From assembly GCA_950069165.1 (NCBI GenBank), contig CATMIT010000044.1, forward strand, positions 1 through 12,018: a DNA stretch of 12,018 nt, in the 5' to 3' direction. Both the position numbers and the translations under genes were made by a program. Below the pieces are notes generated by a model. That model was not told where the DNA came from and made no database searches. It saw only the letters and a list, made by a program, of their open reading frames with translations. The DNA comes from an uncultured Flavobacteriales bacterium (GTDB lineage: Bacteria; Bacteroidota; Bacteroidia; Flavobacteriales; BACL11). Positions 7,273 through 12,018 of the stretch are shown piece by piece; the first letter of the stretch is position 1; each line of letters starts with the position of its first letter.

Positions 7273-7336
7273 GATTTTATCCTGTAAAAAGTTCTATTTT
7301 TTCTTTTTAATTTTGATTTTATCAATCAGATAAAAT
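7273..7336. repeat. Direct and inverted copies of ATTTTATC before the tig promoter
   Basis: GATTTTATC occurs at 7273-7281 and again at 7315-7323, exactly 42 bp apart. The second copy is also one arm of a perfect 8-bp inverted repeat: ATTTTATC at 7316-7323 and GATAAAAT at 7329-7336, with a 5-nt spacer. The right arm ends three bases before the tig -7 box. The palindrome CTACGTAG lies at 7261-7268. The layout resembles an operator but no regulator is known for it. Confidence 0.45.
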
Positions 7337-7347
7337 ATGTATTTTTG
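7312..7347 (+). promoter_or_regulatory. Likely tig promoter (TATTTTTG -7 box)
   Basis: TATTTTTG at 7340-7347 is a full match to TAnnTTTG and ends 26 nt before the tig ATG. The best upstream TTTG (7312-7315) is 24 nt away, slightly too far for a standard -33 element. The inverted repeat 7316-7336 fills the spacer, so a bound protein would directly block or aid polymerase. Confidence 0.5.
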
Positions 7348-7373
7348 CAAGCCTTTTTAAAATTATTAACTTT

Positions 7374-8729
7374 ATGAAAATTACACAAAGTAAAACCAAA
7401 GACCTAATGGCTACTCTAAAAGTGGAGGTAGTGGAAAAAGATTACAGAGAAAATGTAGATAAAATTCTGAAAGATTATCGAAAGACGGCTGTAATGCCCG
7501 GATTCAGAAAAGGCAAAACGCCAATGTCCATCATTAATAAAAAATACAAAACAGCTGTAACTGTAGAGGAAGTAAATAAAATTCTGCAAGACGAAATGTA
7601 CAAGCATATTTCCGAAAACAAAGTAAACGTACTAGGAAGCCCAATGCCAAAGAAAAGTGAAAAAGTAATTGATTGGGAGAAGGATAATGATTTTAATTTT
7701 GAATTTGAAATAGGTTTGGCTCCTGATTTTGATGTAAAAATCACGAAAAAAGACAAGCTGAATTATTACAATATAAGGGCTGATGAAACATTATTGAACC
7801 AATACTGCAATGATATAGCAAAGCGATATGGAAAAATGGGCAATATAGAAATATCGGAAAAAGACGACTTAGTTTTTTGTAATATTGAACAGCTAGATGT
7901 GGATGGAGATGTGATGGAAAATGGGATAAAAAATGAAGCAACTGTATCCATGGATTTTATTGCAGACAAAAAAATAAAAAAGCAATTTGTTGGTGTAAAA
8001 CCTGATGACATTCTTAAAATAAATGTGAATAAAGCATTCACTAACCATTCCGATTTAGGGGCCATGCTAAATGTAAAACATGAAGCAATTCATAATTTGA
8101 GCTCGGAAGAATTTCAGTTTACTGTAAAAAATATAAATAGGTTAACCCCAGCAGAACTAGATGTTGAACTTTTTGATAAAGTGTATGGGGAAGGGAATGT
8201 AAAAACACTAAAAGCGTTCCGTGATAAGATAAAAGAGGAGGCAGAAATAAGTTTTGTAGCCGAAAGCGATAGAATGTTAAAAAATGATGTAGTTACCTAT
8301 CTTTTAGAAAAAACTAATTTTGATATTCCAGATGATTTCTTAAAAAGATGGTTGGTGCAAACCTCTGAGAAACCGATTACTTTGGAGCAAATTGAAAGTG
8401 AATATGATAGGTACTCTAAAAGCTTAAAATGGCAGCTTATTGAGAATAAAATCAATGAAAATTTTGATATTAAAATTGAGCAAGAGGAGATTTTAGCGCA
8501 TGCAAAAACACTTATTTCTGGGCAAATGATGCAATACGGACAGCCAGTTTTAGATGATGAAAAACTCAATGAAATTGCAGATAGTATCCTAAAAAAAGAA
8601 GAAGAAAGAAAGAAGATAATTGACCAGCTTTACGATCAAAAATCATTGACTGTTTATAAAGATAATTTCAAACTTGTAGATAACGACATTTCTTATGATG
8701 ATTTTGTTAAATTAGCATCAGATAAATAA
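7374..8729 (+). CDS. tig: Trigger factor, ribosome-associated chaperone
   Basis: Trigger factor docks at the ribosome exit tunnel and shields nascent chains in the cytoplasm. The N-terminal domain (1-about 145) carries the ribosome-binding loop MPGFRKGKTP, with Gly43-Phe44-Arg45-Lys46 at the same residue numbers as in E. coli. The middle region (about 150-255) is where an FKBP-type prolyl isomerase domain is expected, but the usual MIPGFE-like active-site stretch is replaced by a lysine-rich one (DKKIKKQFVGVKP near 201), so isomerase activity is probably lost. The C-terminal helical, SurA-like arms (about 260-450) are rich in Lys, Glu and Asp. At 451 residues it is close to the usual 430-450. 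It is followed by clpP and clpX, the common bacterial arrangement. Identity rests on the N-terminal loop, overall build and context; the remainder is divergent, as is usual in Bacteroidota. Confidence 0.93.
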   Translation: MKITQSKTKDLMATLKVEVVEKDYRENVDKILKDYRKTAVMPGFRKGKTPMSIINKKYKTAVTVEEVNKILQDEMYKHISENKVNVLGSPMPKKSEKVIDWEKDNDFNFEFEIGLAPDFDVKITKKDKLNYYNIRADETLLNQYCNDIAKRYGKMGNIEISEKDDLVFCNIEQLDVDGDVMENGIKNEATVSMDFIADKKIKKQFVGVKPDDILKINVNKAFTNHSDLGAMLNVKHEAIHNLSSEEFQFTVKNINRLTPAELDVELFDKVYGEGNVKTLKAFRDKIKEEAEISFVAESDRMLKNDVVTYLLEKTNFDIPDDFLKRWLVQTSEKPITLEQIESEYDRYSKSLKWQLIENKINENFDIKIEQEEILAHAKTLISGQMMQYGQPVLDDEKLNEIADSILKKEEERKKIIDQLYDQKSLTVYKDNFKLVDNDISYDDFVKLASDK

Positions 8730-8746
8730 TGTTTAATTTGATAATT

Positions 8747-8761
8747 AGTAGAAGTGCTACT
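8747..8761. other. Small inverted repeat in the tig-clpP gap
   Basis: AGTAG (8747-8751) and CTACT (8757-8761) form a 5-bp perfect inverted repeat around AAGTG, 17 nt after the tig stop. It is too short for a confident terminator and has only a brief T-tract after it. It could be a weak attenuator or chance. Confidence 0.2.
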
Positions 8762-8785
8762 TTGAAAAGTTAAACTAAAAACAGC

Positions 8786-8813
8786 AACCAATAACCAATA
8801 ACCAATAACTAAA
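8786..8813. repeat. Tandem heptamer AACCAAT x3 directly before clpP
   Basis: Three perfect head-to-tail copies of AACCAAT occupy 8786-8806, and a degenerate fourth unit (AACTAAA) runs to 8813. The array ends six bases before the clpP ATG (8820), so it would lie in the 5' leader if transcription starts upstream or comes from tig. Changes in copy number would alter the leader by 7 nt per unit without touching the coding sequence. Confidence 0.9.
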
Positions 8814-8819
8814 GATACT

Positions 8820-9494
8820 ATGGATTTCGGAAAAGATTTTAAAAAATATGCAACAAAACACAGGGGGATAAGCAGTATTTCCCTAGATCAATTCACCTCA
8901 GCTTATGGCAATTACATTTCGCCAACTATTATTGAAGAAAGGCAACTAAATATTGCTACAATGGATGTTTTTTCTCGGCTAATGATGGACAGAATCATCT
9001 TTTTGGGAGTGCCGATTAACGACTATGTCGCTAATATTATTCAAGCACAATTGTTGTATTTAGATTCTATTGACTCTGATAAAGACATTCTGATTTACCT
9101 TAACACACCAGGCGGAAGCGTATATGCTGGACTCGGTATTTACGATACCATGCAATATATAAATTGTGAAATCTCTACCATTTGTACAGGAATGGCTGCC
9201 TCCATGGGTGCCGTGCTGTTGTGTTCGGGAGCAAAAGGAAAACGAACAGCTCTAAAACATTCCAGGATAATGATTCACCAGCCAATGGGTGGGGTAAGTG
9301 GGCAAGCATCCGATATTGAAATTACTGCTAAGGAAATTCAGAAATTGAAAAAAGAACTATATGAAATCATTTCTCATCATTCTGGAAAATCGTACAAGCA
9401 GGTATGGAAAGATGGCGATAGAGATTATTGGATGACATCTCAAGAGGCGTTGGATTACGGGATGATTGATGAGGTTCTAATTAATAATAAATAA
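8820..9494 (+). CDS. clpP: ClpP, ATP-dependent Clp protease proteolytic subunit
   Basis: A 224-residue serine protease that forms the double-heptamer chamber degrading substrates unfolded by ClpX. The catalytic triad is clear: Ser128 in TGMAASMGA, His153 in MIHQPMGG and Asp202 in DRDYWM. Each is offset by exactly 31 from mature E. coli Ser97, His122 and Asp171. LNTPGGSVYAGLGIYDTM (94-111) and VSGQASDIEITAKEI (159-173) are family hallmarks. The first 30-40 residues precede the mature-like core and probably include a propeptide removed by self-processing, although I cannot place the site. The start at 8820 follows the heptamer repeats, with only AAAG as a faint purine stretch upstream. clpX begins 2 nt after the stop, so the two are one transcript and likely translationally coupled. 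Confidence 0.98.
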   Translation: MDFGKDFKKYATKHRGISSISLDQFTSAYGNYISPTIIEERQLNIATMDVFSRLMMDRIIFLGVPINDYVANIIQAQLLYLDSIDSDKDILIYLNTPGGSVYAGLGIYDTMQYINCEISTICTGMAASMGAVLLCSGAKGKRTALKHSRIMIHQPMGGVSGQASDIEITAKEIQKLKKELYEIISHHSGKSYKQVWKDGDRDYWMTSQEALDYGMIDEVLINNK

Positions 9495-9496
9495 AG

Positions 9497-10735
9497 ATGC
9501 CGGATAAAGAAGTAATAAAATGTTCTTTTTGCGGAAAAGATAAGCACGATACTAATGTGCTTATTGCTGGAATAAACGCACATATTTGCGATTCTTGTAT
9601 TGATCAAGCAATAGGCATTGTTGATGCCGAAAAAGCCGGGAAAGATTCCTCAGAACTTTCTGAACATTTTAAATTATTAAAACCACAAGAGATAAAAAAT
9701 CATTTGGATAAACATGTGATTGGACAAGATGATGCTAAAAAAGTATTGGCGGTTGCTGTGTATAATCATTACAAAAGATTGATGCAACCAAAAAAGAAAG
9801 ATGAGGAGGTTGAAATTGAAAAGTCAAATATCATAATGGTTGGGGAAACAGGGACTGGTAAAACGCTTTTGGCTCGCACCATTGCCAAGACGCTAAATGT
9901 CCCTTTTTGTATTGCGGATGCTACTGTGCTTACTGAAGCTGGTTATGTTGGGGAAGATGTAGAAAGTATTTTGTCTCGGCTTTTGCAAGTAGCGGATTAT
10001 GATGTAAAAGCTACTGAAAGAGGGATTGTTTTTATTGATGAGATTGATAAAATTGCTCGTAAAAGCGATAACCCTTCCATTACTCGTGATGTGAGTGGAG
10101 AAGGGGTGCAACAAGCCATGTTAAAATTACTGGAAGGATCTATTGTGAATGTACCACCACAAGGAGGAAGAAAACATCCTGAACAAAAAATGATTGCAGT
10201 GGATACTGCCAATATTTTATTTATTTGTGGGGGGGCTTTTGATGGGATTGAAAGAAAAATAGGTAGTAGATTAAATACGCAATCCATTGGCTACAAAAAA
10301 TCTTCTGAGGAGGGTATTGATAAAAAAGACATACTACAATATGTTGCTCCACAAGATTTGAAAAGTTTCGGACTTATTCCAGAACTTATTGGCAGAATGC
10401 CGATTCTTACCTTTTTGAAACCACTAGATAAAAAAGTATTAAGAGCCATACTCACCGAGCCAAAAAATGCCATTATCAAACAATACCAAAAGCTGTTTGA
10501 AATGGATGGAATCGCATTGTCTTTTGATGATAAAGCCCTTGATTTGATTGTGGATAAAGCAATAGAATATAAATTGGGAGCAAGGGGATTACGCTCTATT
10601 TGTGAAGCTATAATGTTAGATGCTATGTTTGAAATTCCTTCTCAAGATATAAAATCAGAACTTTTTAATATAAGCTTAGCTTATGCACAAGAAAAGCTAA
10701 AGAAAGTTTCTATTAAGAAATTAAAGGCAGCTTAA
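9497..10735 (+). CDS. clpX: ClpX, AAA+ unfoldase of the ClpXP protease
   Basis: Full length at 412 residues. The N-terminal zinc-binding domain uses Cys9, Cys12, Cys31 and Cys34. The AAA+ core has Walker A GETGTGKT (116-123), Walker B IVFIDE (177-182), the pore-1 loop GYVG (149-152) that grips substrate, the RKH loop (225-227) and the sensor-2 GARGLRS segment near residue 365. The ClpP-docking loop reads IGY (264-266) rather than the IGF of E. coli. This is a conservative change, matched to the ClpP encoded just upstream. ClpX recognises degron-tagged proteins, unfolds them with ATP and threads them into ClpP. The gene follows clpP by 2 nt. Its stop codon overlaps that of the convergent lipoprotein gene, and no terminator is visible between them. 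A run of seven G at 10229-10235 lies in the Cys-Gly-Gly-Ala codons. Confidence 0.98.
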   Translation: MPDKEVIKCSFCGKDKHDTNVLIAGINAHICDSCIDQAIGIVDAEKAGKDSSELSEHFKLLKPQEIKNHLDKHVIGQDDAKKVLAVAVYNHYKRLMQPKKKDEEVEIEKSNIIMVGETGTGKTLLARTIAKTLNVPFCIADATVLTEAGYVGEDVESILSRLLQVADYDVKATERGIVFIDEIDKIARKSDNPSITRDVSGEGVQQAMLKLLEGSIVNVPPQGGRKHPEQKMIAVDTANILFICGGAFDGIERKIGSRLNTQSIGYKKSSEEGIDKKDILQYVAPQDLKSFGLIPELIGRMPILTFLKPLDKKVLRAILTEPKNAIIKQYQKLFEMDGIALSFDDKALDLIVDKAIEYKLGARGLRSICEAIMLDAMFEIPSQDIKSELFNISLAYAQEKLKKVSIKKLKAA

Positions 10736-11550
10736 GGCACTTCCACAAAATAGGATTTTCCATTTATAGTTACTGAGAAATCGAAATTGCATCCTCCCAT
10801 TCCGTAATCTATTTCCCTTGTAGTGTATCCATCAGGGGTAATTTCTACTTTTCCGCTAACAATGACACATCTTTTATTGTAAGTAATTAAATCATCCAAG
10901 CAGCCAAAATTCACTTCTAAAGTATCTTTAATTTCTACAGTAAAATCTCTATCGTTTAGTCCGTTTCCTGATGCAGTTCCAACTACTTTATAAATATCAT
11001 CATAAGGATTTTGAGTGGTACTTCTACCATCTGTCCAGATTCTTGTTCTGTTTGAAATCCAATCAATTCTACCTTTTATGGTGGTAATATTTGCATCTAT
11101 TTCTACCTCAAAAACCATATTGCCCTCCGAATTTCTCCCTAGGTTAGTAATAGTTCTATTACCTTGTACCCAATTTGTTTTATTTACATAATAATGATCG
11201 AATGTAGTAGTGATTACTGAGAGAGAATCCTGATATGCAGCCGTATAAATAACAATTATTTTCCCCCTTCTTAACTTGCCATATTCATCTAGGCAATCCA
11301 CCTCTCCAAAATCGATTATTAAGGTATCCGCATCTGAGGAATCGGAAGCCATGGATGTATAATTTGCACAAGAGGATTTGCTAAGGCCATTATCATTAAA
11401 TCCATCTTCAACTACTCTATTGATATCGTTAAATATATTTTCTGCAAACAAATGATCTTGTGATGCTTGCGTGCTAGTGTTTAGGATTTCTTTCTCGCAA
11501 CTATGAAATAAAATTGCTAAAATACTAAGCGATAAAATGGCCTTCTTCAT
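10732..11550 (-). CDS. Bacteroidota lipoprotein of unknown function
   Basis: 272 residues beginning with a lipoprotein signal peptide: MKKA, a hydrophobic core and LFHSC, with Cys18 the likely lipidated residue. The acidic/basic EKE just after the cysteine is compatible with surface export, but that is inference. The mature part falls into two similar-looking beta-rich halves. The first has IIDFGEVDCLDEYGKLRRG (78-96), IIVIYTAAY, VITTTFDHYYVN and GNRTITNLG. The second has FGCLDDLI, CVIVSGKVEIT and REIDYGMGGC (246-254) with VTINGKSY. I recognise this IDFG...RxGKI...TTTF...GxRTxTN...DYG...C pattern from many uncharacterised Bacteroidota lipoproteins; no activity is known to me. Five further cysteines (61, 86, 217, 228, 254) may pair in the periplasm or outside. 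It starts 18 nt after the folA stop in the same direction and ends overlapping clpX by 4 nt. Confidence 0.88.
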   Translation of the reverse strand: MKKAILSLSILAILFHSCEKEILNTSTQASQDHLFAENIFNDINRVVEDGFNDNGLSKSSCANYTSMASDSSDADTLIIDFGEVDCLDEYGKLRRGKIIVIYTAAYQDSLSVITTTFDHYYVNKTNWVQGNRTITNLGRNSEGNMVFEVEIDANITTIKGRIDWISNRTRIWTDGRSTTQNPYDDIYKVVGTASGNGLNDRDFTVEIKDTLEVNFGCLDDLITYNKRCVIVSGKVEITPDGYTTREIDYGMGGCNFDFSVTINGKSYFVEVP

Positions 11551-11568
11551 GTTAAATTTTTTGTAAAT

Positions 11569-12018
11569 TTAGTTAATTTTCTCAAAAGTGATAAAATCAT
11601 AATCGTAACTGTGCTTTTCATCTGCTTTATTTTCTACTTTATTTATCTCTTTCCAATCTGAATTGAGATCAGGAAAAAAAGTATCACCATCAAATGTGTG
11701 ATGCACTTTTGTTAGATAAATGGTGTCAATTAAATTTGCTTCAAGCACTAGCTTGTAAATCTGTCCACCACCAATAATGAAGGGTTCATTCTCTCCATTA
11801 TTTTTGGAAATTTCCAAAGCCGCTTCAATAGAGTTTACAACTACACATCCTTCTGCCTTATAGTCGGTTTGTCTTGTAACAATAATATTAGTTCTATTAG
11901 GTAATGGGCGGTATTTATGCGGAATAGATTCAAAGTTTTTCCTACCCATTATTACATGATGCCCCATTGTTTTTTCTTTAAAAAACCTCATGTCATTAGG
12001 TAAATGCCAGATAAGGTC
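11569..12018 (-). CDS. folA: Dihydrofolate reductase, N-terminus cut by window (partial)
   Basis: FolA reduces dihydrofolate to tetrahydrofolate with NADPH and is the target of trimethoprim. The frame stays open to the right edge: nine more codons upstream of the methionine at 11989-11991 read DLIWHLPND, so that methionine is internal. Joined, they give the DHFR core WHLPNDMRFFKEKTMGHHVI, where the aspartate of LPND matches catalytic Asp27 of E. coli. GRKNFESIP, LPNRTNIIVT and FIIGGGQIYKLVL (the GGxxIY NADPH-binding segment) follow in the right order. 149 residues are visible and about 15-20 are missing, which gives the usual length of about 165. It looks like an ordinary chromosomal DHFR rather than an acquired resistance type, but sensitivity cannot be read with the N-terminus missing. 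Confidence 0.95.
   Translation of the reverse strand, partial: DLIWHLPNDMRFFKEKTMGHHVIMGRKNFESIPHKYRPLPNRTNIIVTRQTDYKAEGCVVVNSIEAALEISKNNGENEPFIIGGGQIYKLVLEANLIDTIYLTKVHHTFDGDTFFPDLNSDWKEINKVENKADEKHSYDYDFITFEKIN

Noticed and set aside
7286..7308. AAAAAG...CTTTTT pairing upstream of tig as a terminator
   Set aside because: Only six mostly A-T pairs around a long T-rich loop; expected by chance in this composition.
7416..8569. Minus-strand open frames opposite tig
   Set aside because: These are Phe/Ser/Leu-rich reading shadows of an AT-rich, Lys/Glu-rich gene and show no start context or family motif.
9893..10479. Minus-strand open frames opposite clpX
   Set aside because: They are antisense to conserved AAA+ motifs, have no recognisable features, and clpX is intact.
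10736..10800. Terminator between clpX and the lipoprotein gene
   Set aside because: The two coding regions overlap at their stop codons, and I see no G-C-rich hairpin with a T-run nearby.
11989..11991. Methionine as the start of dihydrofolate reductase
   Set aside because: Codons upstream to the window edge encode the conserved WHLPND segment, so this methionine is internal and the gene is merely cut by the window.
1..12018. CRISPR array, tRNA, rRNA, insertion sequence, phage or defence system
   Set aside because: No spaced direct repeats, no tRNA-like cloverleaf, no transposase or integrase and no defence-type genes were seen; every long stretch is accounted for by known genes.

Overview
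The window is AT-rich chromosomal DNA that looks like a member of the Bacteroidota, probably a flavobacteria-like lineage. Evidence for this: promoter -7 elements of the TAnnTTTG type (TATTTTTG upstream of paaE, tig and paaG); a secreted protein with the Ig/PKD-like repeats common in type IX-secreted surface proteins; a lipoprotein of a recurring Bacteroidota family; and hardly any purine-rich Shine-Dalgarno sequences. I see no sign of a mobile element, CRISPR array, tRNA or rRNA. Most of the window is well-known catabolic and housekeeping genes.

Left part (1-7211): a phenylacetate (phenylacetyl-CoA) degradation locus. On the minus strand, transcribed right to left, lie paaA, paaB, paaC, paaD, paaG, paaH and paaI, packed with gaps of 0-41 nt and one 14-nt overlap (paaC/paaD). 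PaaE, the reductase of the same epoxidase, is divergent on the plus strand from a shared 117-bp intergenic region. PaaA (catalytic), PaaC (structural), PaaB (bridging) and PaaE (electron transfer) form the phenylacetyl-CoA epoxidase, and PaaD probably helps assemble it. PaaG isomerises the epoxide to oxepin-CoA, PaaH oxidises 3-hydroxyadipyl-CoA, and PaaI rescues CoA from dead-end thioesters. PaaK (ligase), PaaZ (ring opening), PaaF (hydratase), PaaJ (thiolase) and a recognisable regulator are not in the window. Fourteen bases after paaI, in the same direction, begins a secreted repeat protein that runs off the left edge.

Middle part (7374-10735): tig (trigger factor), clpP and clpX on the plus strand, the classic protein-quality-control cluster. 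Trigger factor handles nascent chains and ClpXP degrades tagged or damaged proteins. The tig upstream region carries an inverted plus direct repeat next to a good -7 box. The tig-clpP gap carries a tandem heptamer directly before the clpP start codon.

Right part (10732-12018): on the minus strand, folA (dihydrofolate reductase, its N-terminus cut by the window edge) is followed after 18 nt by a lipoprotein gene. The lipoprotein stop codon overlaps the clpX stop codon tail to tail.

I did not find a convincing new multi-gene system. The points most worth a second look are the AACCAAT heptamer array before clpP, the repeat cluster before tig, the divergent placement of paaE, and the truncated surface protein next to the paa operon.
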